From Gramella sp. MAR_2010_147 (GTDB lineage: Bacteria; Bacteroidota; Bacteroidia; Flavobacteriales; Flavobacteriaceae), in the NCBI RefSeq assembly GCF_900105135.1, contig NZ_LT629741.1, positions 310,001 through 374,000 of the forward strand: DNA of 64,000 bases, written 5' to 3'. Below, one piece after another: positions 1-9,132 of the stretch (position 1 is the stretch's first letter; every line of letters begins with the position of its first letter). The notes beneath the pieces are model-generated. The model saw nothing but the letters and a program-made list of their open reading frames with translations. It made no database searches and had not been told where the DNA came from. A program made the position numbers and the translations under genes.

Positions 1-40
1 TAATCTCGTTCCAGGCTTTATTTCTATTATGTGTCTTCAT
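1..40 (-). CDS. LOG-family protein, N-terminal fragment
   Basis: Only the first 13 codons lie in the window; the gene runs off the left edge. The peptide begins MKTHNRNKAWNEI, which resembles the start of the TIGR00730/LOG-family Rossmann proteins (cytokinin-type nucleoside monophosphate phosphoribohydrolases) that I recall next to uvrA in Flavobacteriaceae. It lies 12 bases downstream of the uvrA stop on the same strand, so the two are probably co-transcribed. The assignment rests on 13 residues and on gene order, so it is tentative. Confidence 0.4.
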   Translation of the reverse strand, partial: MKTHNRNKAWNEI

Positions 41-52
41 TATTTCATTTGG

Positions 53-2884
53 TTAGTTTAATTCCTTGCGAAGGAATTGTGCTGTATAGCTCTTCTTGTT
101 TGTTATAATTTCTTCGGGTGTTCCAACGGCAACCACTTCGCCACCGCCTTTTCCACCTTCATAGCCAATATCAATAATATGGTCTGCCATCTTAATTACA
201 TCTATATTATGTTCAATGATCAATACTGTATTACCTTTATTGGTCAGGCTGTTAAGAACATCCATCAAAACTCTAATATCTTCAAAATGCAAACCGGTTG
301 TTGGCTCGTCTAATATATAGAAAGTATTTCCGGTATCTCTTTTAGAAAGCTCAGTCGCTAATTTTATACGCTGAGCCTCTCCGCCAGAAAGGGTGGTAGA
401 TTGCTGCCCGAGACTAATATAGCCTAATCCAACATCCTGAATCGTTTTTAATTTTCTGAAGATTTTCGGGATATTCTCAAAGTACGGAATGGCTTCATCT
501 ATCGTCATCTCAAGGATATCAGAAATTGATTTTCCTTTGTACCTGATTTCTAAAGTCTCTCTATTAAAACGCTTTCCCTGGCAGGTTTCACATTCCACAT
601 AAACATCTGGAAGAAAATTCATTTCTATAACTCTTAGTCCGCCACCTTTACAGGTTTCACATCTTCCCCCTTTTACATTGAAGCTGAAACGTCCCGGTTT
701 ATAGCCTCTTATAAGTGCCTCTGGTGTTTTAGCAAAAAGACTTCTTATTTCTGAAAATACGCCGGTATAAGTAGCAGGATTAGATCTTGGGGTACGGCCA
801 ATAGGGTTCTGATTAATATCGATGACCTTATCCAGGTGATCAAGTCCTTTGATGCTTTTATAAGGTTTCGGCTTTTTTACTCCATTGAAATAATGAGCGT
901 TCATAATGGGGTATAGGGTTTCGTTGATCAGGGTTGATTTTCCACTTCCGGAAACTCCGGTCACCGCAATCATTTTTCCTAAAGGAATACTGATGTTTAC
1001 TTTTTTAAGGTTATTACCAGTAGCTCCCTTCAGCTCTAATTTTTTTCCATTCCCTTTGCGTCGTTCTTTAGGAACAGGTATTTCTTTTTTTCCGCTAAGA
1101 TAATCTGCAGTGAGTGTGTCATGCTCCATAAGTTCAGCGGGAGTTCCTTCACTTATGATCTCTCCACCGTGTTTTCCTGCTCGCGGTCCAATATCAATAA
1201 CATGATCTGCCCTTTCAATCATGTCCTTATCATGTTCAACCACAATAACTGTATTGCCAATATCACGAAGTGACTCCAGAGAATTGATCAATTTTTCATT
1301 ATCTCTCTGGTGTAGCCCAATACTTGGTTCGTCTAGAATATATAAAACCCCGACTAACTGAGAACCTATTTGAGTAGCCAGTCTAATTCTTTGGGCTTCA
1401 CCACCTGAAAGTGATTTTGAACCACGATTTAAATTAAGATATGTTAACCCTACATCAAGTAAAAATTGAAGCCTGGTTCTAATTTCTTTGATAACCTCTT
1501 CTGCGATCTGTAATTGTTTTTGACTAAGATGTTTTTCAATTCCATCAAACCAGTTAAAAAGATCTGTAATATCAAGCTGAGATAATTCAGCGATATTCTT
1601 GTTGTAGATCTTAAAATATAAGGCTTCTTTCTTAAGTCTGGAGCCTTCACATTCAGGACAAATTACTTTATCCATATACTCTTTGGACCATCTTCTTAAA
1701 GAAGTTGAGTCATTATTTCTATAGGTGGTCTCAATAAATGTGGCAACTCCTTCAAAATCTATTTTATAATCCCTGGTGATTCCAAGTGATTTAGACTCCC
1801 GGGAGAATTTCTCTTTTCCTCCATGCAGGATCATTTGCAGGGCATCTTCCGGGATTTTTTTAATAGGATCGTTTAAACTAAAATCAAACCTTTCTGAAAT
1901 TAGTTCTAACTGTGAGAATATCCAGTTCTTTTTTTGTGGACCGTGAGGAGCCAAACCACCATTCTTGATAGACTTTGAAGGGTCTGGAATGATCTTACTG
2001 GTATTTACTGTATATAGAGTTCCAATTCCATTACAATTAGAACAGGCTCCTTTGGGCGAATTAAAAGAAAAGCTATTGGGTTCAGGATTAGGATAGCTAA
2101 TTCCTGTGGTAGGACACATTAAATTTCTACTAAAATATCTAATATTTCCGCTATCCTGTTCCAGGATCATTAAAGTATCATCACCGTGATACATCGCAGT
2201 TTTGATACTTTCTTCAAGTCGTTTATCTGAATCTGGTTTGTTTTCAATCTTTAACCGGTCAATGACAATTTCGATATCATGGATTTTGTAGCGGTCTAGC
2301 TTCATTCCCTTTTCAATGTCCACCACTTTTTCATCAGCCCTAACTTTAATAAAGCCCTGCTTTGCGATCTGTTCAAACAGTTCTCTATAATGTCCTTTTC
2401 TACTCCTAATTATAGGAGCGAGAATACTTACCTTTTTTCCTTCAAAATCCTCCTGAATAAGATCTTTGATTTGAGAATCGGTATAACTTACCATTTTCTC
2501 GCCGGTATTATAACTATATGCCTCGGCACCTCTGGCAAAAAGCAGTCGCAGGAAATCATAGATCTCTGTAATGGTACCTACAGTACTACGCGGATTTTTA
2601 GAAGTGGTTTTTTGTTCTATGGCAATAACCGGAGAAAGACCTTCTATTTTATCTACATCGGGTCTTTCAAGACTTCCCAGAAACTGACGCGCATAAGCCG
2701 AAAAGGTTTCGATATATCGTCTTTGCCCTTCCGCATAAATAGTATCAAAAGCCAGTGACGATTTCCCAGATCCCGATAAACCTGTGATAACTACCAGCTT
2801 TTCTCTGGGAATAGAAACATCAATATTTTTAAGATTATGAACCCGGGCTCCGAGTACTTCAATTTTATCTTCAGATTTTGCCAT
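53..2884 (-). CDS. uvrA: Excinuclease ABC subunit A
   Basis: UvrA is the damage-recognition ATPase of nucleotide excision repair; it dimerises, loads UvrB at lesions and acts on the chromosome. The 943-residue product has the family's full length. It shows two ABC ATPase halves: Walker A motifs GLSGSGKSS near the N-terminus and GVSGSGKST in the middle, signature motifs SLSGGEAQR and TLSGGEAQR, and Walker B segments reading [11 protein letters not shown] and [11 protein letters not shown]. The zinc-finger cysteine pairs ([31 protein letters not shown]) are intact. An upstream TTG at 2896 is in frame, but the ATG at 2884 gives the usual [20 protein letters not shown] start and sits just after a good promoter. 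Confidence 0.98.
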   Translation of the reverse strand: MAKSEDKIEVLGARVHNLKNIDVSIPREKLVVITGLSGSGKSSLAFDTIYAEGQRRYIETFSAYARQFLGSLERPDVDKIEGLSPVIAIEQKTTSKNPRSTVGTITEIYDFLRLLFARGAEAYSYNTGEKMVSYTDSQIKDLIQEDFEGKKVSILAPIIRSRKGHYRELFEQIAKQGFIKVRADEKVVDIEKGMKLDRYKIHDIEIVIDRLKIENKPDSDKRLEESIKTAMYHGDDTLMILEQDSGNIRYFSRNLMCPTTGISYPNPEPNSFSFNSPKGACSNCNGIGTLYTVNTSKIIPDPSKSIKNGGLAPHGPQKKNWIFSQLELISERFDFSLNDPIKKIPEDALQMILHGGKEKFSRESKSLGITRDYKIDFEGVATFIETTYRNNDSTSLRRWSKEYMDKVICPECEGSRLKKEALYFKIYNKNIAELSQLDITDLFNWFDGIEKHLSQKQLQIAEEVIKEIRTRLQFLLDVGLTYLNLNRGSKSLSGGEAQRIRLATQIGSQLVGVLYILDEPSIGLHQRDNEKLINSLESLRDIGNTVIVVEHDKDMIERADHVIDIGPRAGKHGGEIISEGTPAELMEHDTLTADYLSGKKEIPVPKERRKGNGKKLELKGATGNNLKKVNISIPLGKMIAVTGVSGSGKSTLINETLYPIMNAHYFNGVKKPKPYKSIKGLDHLDKVIDINQNPIGRTPRSNPATYTGVFSEIRSLFAKTPEALIRGYKPGRFSFNVKGGRCETCKGGGLRVIEMNFLPDVYVECETCQGKRFNRETLEIRYKGKSISDILEMTIDEAIPYFENIPKIFRKLKTIQDVGLGYISLGQQSTTLSGGEAQRIKLATELSKRDTGNTFYILDEPTTGLHFEDIRVLMDVLNSLTNKGNTVLIIEHNIDVIKMADHIIDIGYEGGKGGGEVVAVGTPEEIITNKKSYTAQFLRKELN

Positions 2885-2901
2885 AAAATTTTTCAAGGGG
2901 G

Positions 2902-2932
2902 CAAAGTTACTTATTGTATTATTATTTAGAAA
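2902..2932 (-). promoter_or_regulatory. Probable uvrA promoter
   Basis: On the minus strand a perfect Bacteroidota -7 box, TAACTTTG (2902-2909), is preceded after 19 bases by TTTC (2929-2932), one mismatch from the -33 consensus TTTG. Transcription would start about 12 bases before the uvrA ATG at 2884, giving a short leader. I saw no LexA-type operator. Confidence 0.5.
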
Positions 2933-3123
2933 GCTATTGTCAATCTACTGATGTTAAGATAGCTGTAAATTTTGCCATAATTACTCAGGCTGGGTAGGTA
3001 TGCAAGATATATCAAAAACAATACGAAAAGTTAAAGAATGAATTTAGAGTCTTAAAATGATGATTTCAACTTCTATTTAAGTATTTGAATGTCAGTATAA
3101 TATTACCGGTATTTTTACGGAAA

Positions 3124-3146
3124 ATAGGTGGAATCACCTATATTTG
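3124..3146 (+). promoter_or_regulatory. Dyad operator overlapping a -7 promoter box, upstream of the LuxR-type regulator
   Basis: The 18-base dyad ATAGGTGGAATCACCTAT (3124-3141) has perfect 7-base arms around a GAAT spacer. Its right edge overlaps a TATATTTG -7 element (3139-3146), so a bound protein would touch the promoter. A closely similar dyad of the same length lies at 4315-4332 upstream of the lipoprotein genes. The position suggests autoregulation by the regulator starting at 3264. No clear -33 box is visible. The operator role is inferred. Confidence 0.5.
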
Positions 3147-3167
3147 AATATCCCTGCAACCCCCTTT

Positions 3168-3182
3168 CCCAAATCTTTTTAA
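3168..3182 (+). repeat. 15-base motif CCCAAATCTTTTTAA, copy 1
   Basis: An exact copy of this 15-mer occurs at 4415-4429. In both places it follows an ATAGG dyad and precedes a gene start (the regulator here, the lipoprotein cluster there). It may be a shared leader or binding element. Confidence 0.5.
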
Positions 3183-3210
3183 TATTTAACAGTGTTTAAA
3201 TATACCTGGA

Positions 3211-3226
3211 ATATAGGCCCCTATAT
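3211..3226 (+). promoter_or_regulatory. Second ATAGG/CCTAT dyad in the regulator leader
   Basis: ATATAGGCCCCTATAT is a perfect inverted repeat with 7-base arms around CC, about 38 bases before the regulator ATG at 3264. It has the same ATAGG/CCTAT half-sites as the dyad at 3124-3141 but closer together. It could be a second operator or an mRNA hairpin. Confidence 0.4.
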
Positions 3227-3263
3227 CCAAACGAAGATTATTAAATTTTAATGCCGATTGAAG

Positions 3264-4271
3264 ATGGAAAAAAAACAACTACTATTAGTTAGTAAGAATC
3301 AGGATTTTTCTAAGAAGATTATTGAGCAGGTTAGTGTCAACTATGAAATTACGGTTGAGAAATCTATCCACGTCGCATATAATATTGCGCTTACCCTCCT
3401 TCCAGACACCATATTTTTTGACAAGACTTCATATAGTAAAGCTTCAGATTTCAGAAATCTGAAGAATTTTAAGTCAACTCATTTTCTTACAAAAAGTTTT
3501 TTAGTTGTTTATGGCAGGAATGAAGATTTAATGATCATGAAAAAGAGATATAAGTCCTTAATTGATGAATATCTGCCAGAAAATATGGAGATGGATCAAA
3601 TAGCCGCTCTGGTTCTTAAAAATTGCGGTCAGAAGAACTTTAATTACTGGCATGATTGTTTTATGGGACTGTTTAACCTAATGGCACAACCCATAGTTTT
3701 ACTTCAACAGAACAATATTATCGCCATGAACGATGCTTTCAAGAAAGTTTTTAGAATAGAAAAAACCAACGGGGTAAAACTTACAGACCTGGTTAATATT
3801 GAAAATAAAGCAAAGGTTAAAACCAGTCTGAGAAACTTTGCAAGGGGTAAGCATATGAAGGCTGTTACGACAACTTCTTTGCTGGTGCATAATGATAAAT
3901 TAAGAAATGCAAGGATTAGTTTTTCTAAGCTAAGTCGTAGTATTACAGATCAGTTCATTATGCTCATAGATTTTTCTGGAGATGAATATTTTATTGACGA
4001 TAATATAGGGAGTCATGCAGACCAGGTTGAAAAATGTTTTAAAGAGAATAGTGAACTAACAGATTTTAGTTTTACCAAAAGAGAGAAAGAGGTGATCGCA
4101 TTGCTCTGTAAGGGTTATAAAACAAAGGAAATATCAGAGACTTTGTTTATCTCTCCCAAGACTATTGAAAAGCACAGATCTAATATTATAAAAAGAACTA
4201 ATTCTGAAACTATTCTGGAAAGTATCATTTATGCCATTAATCACAACCTGGTAGATTTTCCAATGTCTTAA
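3264..4271 (+). CDS. Pseudo-receiver/PAS/LuxR-type transcriptional regulator
   Basis: This 335-residue cytoplasmic DNA-binding regulator has three parts. Residues 1-115 look like a response-regulator receiver fold that keeps an Asp after strand 3 (TIFFD) but lacks the paired acidic residues of strand 1 and the strand-5 lysine, so normal phosphorylation is doubtful. Residues about 130-245 look like a PAS domain (PIVLLQQNNIIAMNDAFKKV). Residues about 270-335 are a LuxR/NarL helix-turn-helix (FTKREKEVIALLCKGYKTKE, then ISPKTIEKHRSNI). A TTG at 3258 is in frame, but the ATG at 3264 is the better start. Dyads upstream of this gene and of the following lipoprotein genes suggest that it controls itself and them. 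The signal it senses is unknown. Confidence 0.8.
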   Translation: MEKKQLLLVSKNQDFSKKIIEQVSVNYEITVEKSIHVAYNIALTLLPDTIFFDKTSYSKASDFRNLKNFKSTHFLTKSFLVVYGRNEDLMIMKKRYKSLIDEYLPENMEMDQIAALVLKNCGQKNFNYWHDCFMGLFNLMAQPIVLLQQNNIIAMNDAFKKVFRIEKTNGVKLTDLVNIENKAKVKTSLRNFARGKHMKAVTTTSLLVHNDKLRNARISFSKLSRSITDQFIMLIDFSGDEYFIDDNIGSHADQVEKCFKENSELTDFSFTKREKEVIALLCKGYKTKEISETLFISPKTIEKHRSNIIKRTNSETILESIIYAINHNLVDFPMS

Positions 4272-4280
4272 ACGAATTGT

Positions 4281-4304
4281 AAAATACTGTTAAACAAGTA
4301 TTTT
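4281..4304 (+). terminator. Weak hairpin after the regulator gene
   Basis: AAAATACT and AGTATTTT form 8-base arms around GTTAAACA, 10 bases after the stop codon. The stem is A/T-rich and lacks a long T tract, so termination would be weak. Confidence 0.35.
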
Positions 4305-4314
4305 AAATAAAATA

Positions 4315-4332
4315 ATAGGGGAATTCCCCCAT
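4315..4332 (+). promoter_or_regulatory. Candidate operator upstream of the lipoprotein cluster
   Basis: ATAGGGGAATTCCCCCAT is 18 bases long and almost perfectly palindromic, with GGGGAATTCCCC at its core. It matches the dyad at 3124-3141 in 13 of 18 positions, including both outer half-sites. It lies about 340 bases before the first lipoprotein gene, in a 400-base region (4272-4671) with no convincing gene. The operator role is inferred. Confidence 0.45.
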
Positions 4333-4414
4333 ACGATGAAGGAAAGCTCTTTCATACATTTACATCATTCAATATAAAAACTCCCCCCTTTATATATTGA
4401 ACCTACACGTTGCC

Positions 4415-4429
4415 CCCAAATCTTTTTAA
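4415..4429 (+). repeat. 15-base motif CCCAAATCTTTTTAA, copy 2
   Basis: An identical 15-mer is at 3168-3182. Here it is followed by a small hairpin, CTCCC-GCT-GGGAG at 4453-4465, and then by the leader copies of the lipoprotein family. Confidence 0.5.
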
Positions 4430-4485
4430 CTTTTTTGAATTGATGCATTTCTCTCCCGCTGGGAGTGTTGTATATATTATTTATT

Positions 4486-4533
4486 AACCATTCTAACTAT
4501 TATTAACCAATACTACTAATTATGAAAACCTAG
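4486..4533 (+). other. Vestigial lipoprotein-type leader with an aborted start codon
   Basis: The leader AACCATTCTAACTAT (4486-4500) matches the leaders in front of the three lipoprotein genes (4634, 6145 and 8146). It is followed by an AATTATGAAAA start context at 4518-4528, but the frame reads Met-Lys-Thr-stop. It looks like the remains of a fourth family member, or a tiny leader ORF. The rest of 4534-4671 shows no gene. Confidence 0.4.
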
Positions 4534-4671
4534 TCACTCCCAACCGTACTTACCAGTATTTAAATCAAGATTTTTTGATCTATAATTCTCCTTTCCTGGA
4601 CTACCGGGAACATAAGGACAGTATAACAATTTTAATCATTCTAAATTTTTATTAACCAAAACTTAATTATT

Positions 4672-6102
4672 ATGAAAAGAATTAAACATTATTTGGCATT
4701 TTGCGTAATGTTCGCGCTACTCTTAGCCGGGTGTAGTAAAGACAGTCCAACAGAAGTAGTTGTTGACGATCCCTCCTCAGATAATCTAGCTACATTAACT
4801 ATTGGTGCTAGTTTAAATGACATTTTAAATTTGAACCGTGCTCATCTCATAGATGATTTACCTGCATGTAGCGATGATATTCCTGTTCTCGCAAGTATCA
4901 TACTTCGTCCTGGGAATAAGGAGAATATGGATGTATCCAACGATATTGTCCTGGATATAGAAATAGTTGCTGAAGATTATAACAATGATAATGAGGTAGA
5001 TTATTTTACGGTTTATGAAGAAGCACTAAAACTACCAGCAGGAACTTATACCTTGAGACGTTTCTATGTTTATTCTGATGAGGATAAAGATCAAGAAGAT
5101 TTAATTTGGATCGCTCCCTTTGATGATGGAGCAGGTGAAGGTACTTTATCTGAATTTGTAGACAATCCGCTTCCGTTGGAATTCAATCTTTTTGATGGGG
5201 AAAAACGTTATGTAGATGTGGAAGTGTTATGTTACGATCAACGTGACGTGAATGAATATGGATATGTGTTTTTCGATATTATACCAGAAGAAGCTATTCA
5301 ATTTTGTATGTTCTTAAATTATTGTACAGATGCAGGAAGACATTATGTAGGTTCGTATAGTGTTGACGTATGGAGATGGAATAGTGATACAGAATCGGTT
5401 GGAGCTGTATTATATACTGACGAAGAAAATATGGTTAGTGGTAGTGGAGAAACTGCCAGTGCTGAACCATTATGTTTTATTCTTCCTGATGAACCAGGAA
5501 CCGATAATGATTTAGATGAGGAGTTCTATTTTGAAATTACTTTACTTTCTGATACACCAGGATATGATGGCGATGACAAACTGATCTTTACCGGTGTTTA
5601 TTCTGTAGCTGAAATTAAAGCCAGGTTTGGTACTGATGATCAAGGGATTGATGATGGAACTCTGGAATATTTACATTTTCAATATAATTGTGGTATCGCA
5701 CCACCTCCACCATTTGAAGAGCCAGGTGATACCTCTGAAAAATATAAGGCCTGTATAAAGTCTTTAGGCGATGGTGAAACGGTAGGTTTTGCATACTTTA
5801 AAATTGAAAATAACATTTTAAATTCTACCGTAGTAGCGGCTAATTTAGAATCAGGTGAGACTTATACTCAACATATTCATGAGAATGCTGATTGTGATTC
5901 CTATGGTGGTGTTTTACTCGCTTTGAATTATCCAGATAATTCCTGGCCTCAAGCAATAACCGGAGGATTCCTGAACTACCAACGTGATTTCCCTTCTTAT
6001 AATGCAACTTTAAAATCAACGTTGGACCCATTGGATGATCGTACCGTAGTTTTACATGACGATGAAGGACCAATTGGTTGTGGAGAATTAAATGAATACT
6101 AA
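4672..6102 (+). CDS. Surface lipoprotein, paralogue 1, with CHRD/SOD-like C-terminal domain
   Basis: This 476-residue lipoprotein has a type II signal peptide with lipobox LLAGC. The mature start CSKDS is close to the acidic surface-export signal of Bacteroidota lipoproteins. Residues about 35-215 form the conserved N-terminal region shared with the next two genes; I do not recognise it as a known domain. The C-terminal part (about 360-476) has paired histidines (TQHIHENADC) and ends with VVLHDDEGPIGCGEL. This resembles CHRD or Cu/Zn-SOD-like beta domains, though it need not be an active enzyme. It lies 71 bases upstream of the next paralogue, with a hairpin between them. The function is unknown; a role at the cell surface is inferred. 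Confidence 0.75.
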   Translation: MKRIKHYLAFCVMFALLLAGCSKDSPTEVVVDDPSSDNLATLTIGASLNDILNLNRAHLIDDLPACSDDIPVLASIILRPGNKENMDVSNDIVLDIEIVAEDYNNDNEVDYFTVYEEALKLPAGTYTLRRFYVYSDEDKDQEDLIWIAPFDDGAGEGTLSEFVDNPLPLEFNLFDGEKRYVDVEVLCYDQRDVNEYGYVFFDIIPEEAIQFCMFLNYCTDAGRHYVGSYSVDVWRWNSDTESVGAVLYTDEENMVSGSGETASAEPLCFILPDEPGTDNDLDEEFYFEITLLSDTPGYDGDDKLIFTGVYSVAEIKARFGTDDQGIDDGTLEYLHFQYNCGIAPPPPFEEPGDTSEKYKACIKSLGDGETVGFAYFKIENNILNSTVVAANLESGETYTQHIHENADCDSYGGVLLALNYPDNSWPQAITGGFLNYQRDFPSYNATLKSTLDPLDDRTVVLHDDEGPIGCGELNEY

Positions 6103-6107
6103 TTCCT

Positions 6108-6138
6108 AAAAAAAGGGCTGGAAATTTCTGGCCCTTTT
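6108..6138 (+). terminator. Rho-independent terminator after lipoprotein 1
   Basis: AAAAGGGC pairs with GCCCTTTT around a 10-14 base loop just after the stop codon, and a T tract is part of the stem. It would reduce read-through into the next paralogue. Confidence 0.65.
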
Positions 6139-6144
6139 CAATTT

Positions 6145-6172
6145 AACCATTCTAAATATAAAACTTTTAATT
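6145..6172 (+). promoter_or_regulatory. Conserved lipoprotein leader
   Basis: AACCATTCTAAATAT followed by AAAACTTTTAATT ends directly at the start codon. The same leader is at 8146-8174, and looser copies are at 4486 and 4634. It is therefore a conserved 5' untranslated element of this family, possibly the ribosome-binding region, since no classical Shine-Dalgarno sequence is visible. Confidence 0.5.
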
Positions 6173-7130
6173 ATGAGAAAATTCAAGTATTATCTGGCAT
6201 TTTTCACGCTCTGCGCGTTACTAATGACCGGATGTAGTAAAGACGAGCCAACAGGCGTAGATATTAATGATCCCTCCTCAGAGAAGCTGGCCACATTAAC
6301 CATTGGAGCGAGCTTAAATGATATTTTAAATTTGAATCGTGCCCATCTTATAGATGATCTTCCAGCATGTAGTGATGATACTCCTGTATTGGCGAGCATT
6401 GTGTTACGCCCTGGAGATAAGGATAATACGAGTAATGCAAATGATATTATTCTGGATATTGAGATTGTAGCTGAAGATTATAACAATGATAATGTTATAG
6501 ATTATTTTACCGTTTATGAAGAGGCATTGAAATTGCCAGCGGGAACTTATACGTTGCGACAATTCTTTGTTTATTCAGATGAAGATAAAGACATGGAAGA
6601 TTTAATCTGGATCGCTCCTTTTGATGATGGAGATGGAGAAGGAACCTTGTCTGAATTTGTAGAAAATCCACTTCCTCTAGAGTTTAATCTTTTTGATGGA
6701 GAGAAGCGCTATGTAGACGTAGAAGTATTGTGTTATGACCAGCGTGATGTAAATGAATACGGATTTGTGTTTTTTGATATTCTGCCTAGAAAAATATATA
6801 ACTTCTGTTTCTTCGCAAATTACTGTGTAGGAAATAGGGATTATCCAGCAAACTATAGTTTGGAATTATGGTATGGAACTAATATTGAGAATCCAGAAAG
6901 TAATACTCCATTGGTAGGACCTGAGACCAATATGGTAGGTTACTATAATAATGATGGAGAAGAAGTTGATGGACCTACAGACAGGCCATTCGCAAGACCA
7001 TTGTGTATTCCAATTCCAGAGCCTGGTCCAAATGATACCGGAGCTTATTTAACTTATAGACTGACGTTAGAGGACTGGGATGGCGTATATGGCAGTGCTG
7101 CAGGTACAGATCCAATAGTGGGTACCCTGA
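6173..7130 (+). repeat. Long direct repeat, copy 1
   Basis: About 950 bases encoding the signal peptide and N-terminal half are nearly identical to 8175-9132 with no length change (offset 2002). The only differences I saw were a few scattered substitutions. Similarity fades after the segment encoding GTLSWAQIL, where the C-terminal modules begin. This indicates recent duplication or gene conversion. Confidence 0.9.
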
Positions 7131-8074
7131 GTTGGGCGCAGATCCTTGGATTCCTCGATACCGATGAAGACGGAGAGATTACCGATGCGGATACCGCCAA
7201 CATAGAGTACTTACATCTTTTCTTTGATTGTGAAGACCGGCCAGGAGGAGGTGATCCAACCTGTCCTGATGGAGCAGATCCAGATAATGACAATATAGGA
7301 CTACCATGTGATAACTGCCCGGGTGATGCAAATACAGATCAGCTTAATAGTGATAATGATAGTTTAGGTGATGCATGTGATAACTGCCCATTTGTAGATA
7401 ATGAAGATCAAAAAGATGATGATGACGGAGATGATGTAGGAGATGCATGCGACCAATGTCCTGATAATGTAGGTTCTGCAGGTTCATTTGGTTGTCCAGA
7501 TGATGATTGTATAGGTAGAGACTTTGATGGTGATGGTTTAATTGGGGATTGTGATCCCTGTCCATATATTTTTGGCGATGAATGTGATGATGGTGAAAAA
7601 GGTTGTGAAACAGCCTGGATGTATGGAGATCATACATGGACTAAAAAAGATGATGATGACCTTAAAATTTCTGCTAGATGGGGTTGGGCAGAAGAATTCG
7701 GAGTAGGATCAGATAATTTTGAAGGTGGATCTGTTGGTGAGTTTCCATTTTTTGCAGGAGCTGGACAGAACGATTACGATAATAACGGTTATCTGGCTGG
7801 TAAGGTGACAGTATCATCTAGCGGTTCTACAATTACTGTAACCGTAGAGGCCGAATCTGATGTTAACCTAAATACACTTCATATATACACTAGCGATATG
7901 ATGCCAACAACAGCAGCACCCGGTCAATTCGATAAACTAAATGATGTTGATGGGCTTACTGATGAGAATCCGGATTCAGATAACCCAAATATTTACCAAT
8001 TTACCTATAGCGGTGATGGTGACTTCTGGATTGCTGTTCATGGAGATGTTTGCGGAGAAGACGACGATGATTAA
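6173..8074 (+). CDS. Surface lipoprotein, paralogue 2, with thrombospondin type 3 repeats
   Basis: This 633-residue lipoprotein has lipobox LMTGC and mature start CSKDE. Residues 1 to about 320 are almost identical to the next gene, and at a greater distance match the N-terminal region of the previous one. Residues about 365-480 hold Asp-rich, Cys-containing thrombospondin type 3 repeats (units such as DNDSLGDACDNCP), which bind calcium and usually act as stiff spacers. The last 140 residues (from about CETAWMYGDHTW) form a separate beta-rich module that I do not recognise. It probably sits on the outer face of the outer membrane. Its ligand or partner is unknown. Confidence 0.8.
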   Translation: MRKFKYYLAFFTLCALLMTGCSKDEPTGVDINDPSSEKLATLTIGASLNDILNLNRAHLIDDLPACSDDTPVLASIVLRPGDKDNTSNANDIILDIEIVAEDYNNDNVIDYFTVYEEALKLPAGTYTLRQFFVYSDEDKDMEDLIWIAPFDDGDGEGTLSEFVENPLPLEFNLFDGEKRYVDVEVLCYDQRDVNEYGFVFFDILPRKIYNFCFFANYCVGNRDYPANYSLELWYGTNIENPESNTPLVGPETNMVGYYNNDGEEVDGPTDRPFARPLCIPIPEPGPNDTGAYLTYRLTLEDWDGVYGSAAGTDPIVGTLSWAQILGFLDTDEDGEITDADTANIEYLHLFFDCEDRPGGGDPTCPDGADPDNDNIGLPCDNCPGDANTDQLNSDNDSLGDACDNCPFVDNEDQKDDDDGDDVGDACDQCPDNVGSAGSFGCPDDDCIGRDFDGDGLIGDCDPCPYIFGDECDDGEKGCETAWMYGDHTWTKKDDDDLKISARWGWAEEFGVGSDNFEGGSVGEFPFFAGAGQNDYDNNGYLAGKVTVSSSGSTITVTVEAESDVNLNTLHIYTSDMMPTTAAPGQFDKLNDVDGLTDENPDSDNPNIYQFTYSGDGDFWIAVHGDVCGEDDDD

Positions 8075-8088
8075 ATTTAATAACTATG

Positions 8089-8125
8089 GCTGACCAGGTG
8101 TATTCTTATTCTGGTCAGCTTTTTC
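8089..8125 (+). terminator. Rho-independent terminator after lipoprotein 2
   Basis: GCTGACCAG (8089-8097) pairs perfectly with CTGGTCAGC (8111-8119) and is followed by a T tract. Confidence 0.85.
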
Positions 8126-8152
8126 TAATAACCATTTTTTCTAATAACCATT
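8121..8152 (+). repeat. 16-base tandem duplication in the leader of lipoprotein 3
   Basis: The unit TTTTCTAATAACCATT occurs twice in direct succession (8121-8136 and 8137-8152). The first copy overlaps the T tract of the preceding terminator and the second overlaps the conserved leader. It looks like a slippage or duplication scar. Confidence 0.8.
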
Positions 8153-8174
8153 CTAAATATTAAAACTTTTAATT

Positions 8175-9132
8175 ATGAAAAAATTTAAATATTATCTGGC
8201 ATTTTTCACGCTCTGCGCGTTACTAATGACCGGATGTAGTAAAGACGAGCCAACAGGCGTAGATATTAATGATCCCTCCTCAGAGAAGCTGGCCACATTA
8301 ACCATTGGAGCGAGCTTAAATGATATTTTAAATTTGAATCGTACCCATCTTATAGATGATCTTCCAGCATGTAGTGATGATACTCCTGTATTGGCGAGCA
8401 TTGTGTTACGCCCTGGAGATAAGGATAATACGAGTAATGCAAATGATATTATTCTGGATATTGAGATTGTAGCTGAAGATTATAACAATGATAATGTTAT
8501 AGATTATTTTACCGTTTATGAAGAGGCATTGAAATTGCCAGCGGGAACTTATACGTTGCGACAATTCTTTGTTTATTCAGATGAAGATAAAGACATGGAA
8601 GATTTAATCTGGATCGCTCCTTTTGATGATGGAGATGGAGAAGGAACCTTGTCTGAATTTGTAGAAAATCCACTTCCTCTAGAGTTTAATCTTTTTGATG
8701 GAGAGAAGCGCTATGTAGACGTAGAAGTATTGTGTTATGACCAGCGTGATGTAAATGAATACGGATTTGTGTTTTTTGATATTCTGCCTAGAAAAATATA
8801 TAACTTCTGTTTCTTCGCAAATTACTGTGTAGGAAATAGGGATTATCCAGCAAACTATAGTTTGGAATTATGGTATGGAACTAATATTGAGAATCCAGAA
8901 AGTAATACTCCATTGGTAGGACCTGAGACCAATATGGTAGGTTACTATAATAATGATGGAGAAGAAGTTGATGGACCTACAGACAGGCCATTCGCAAGAC
9001 CATTGTGTATTCCAATTCCAGAGCCTGGTCCAAATGATACGGGAGCTTATTTAACTTATAGACTGACGTTAGAGGACTGGGATGGCGTATATGGCAGTGC
9101 CGCAGGTACAGATCCAATAGTGGGTACCTTAA
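8175..9132 (+). repeat. Long direct repeat, copy 2
   Basis: This is the second copy of the segment at 6173-7130. One coding difference is Ala to Thr in the NLNRAHL/NLNRTHL segment; most others that I saw are silent. Confidence 0.9.

Noticed and set aside
7344..7637. His-rich reading frame on the minus strand
   Set aside because: It is the complement of the Asp/Asn-rich thrombospondin type 3 repeats; GAT codons read backwards give ATC and CAT-rich frames. It has no start context or homologue-like features.
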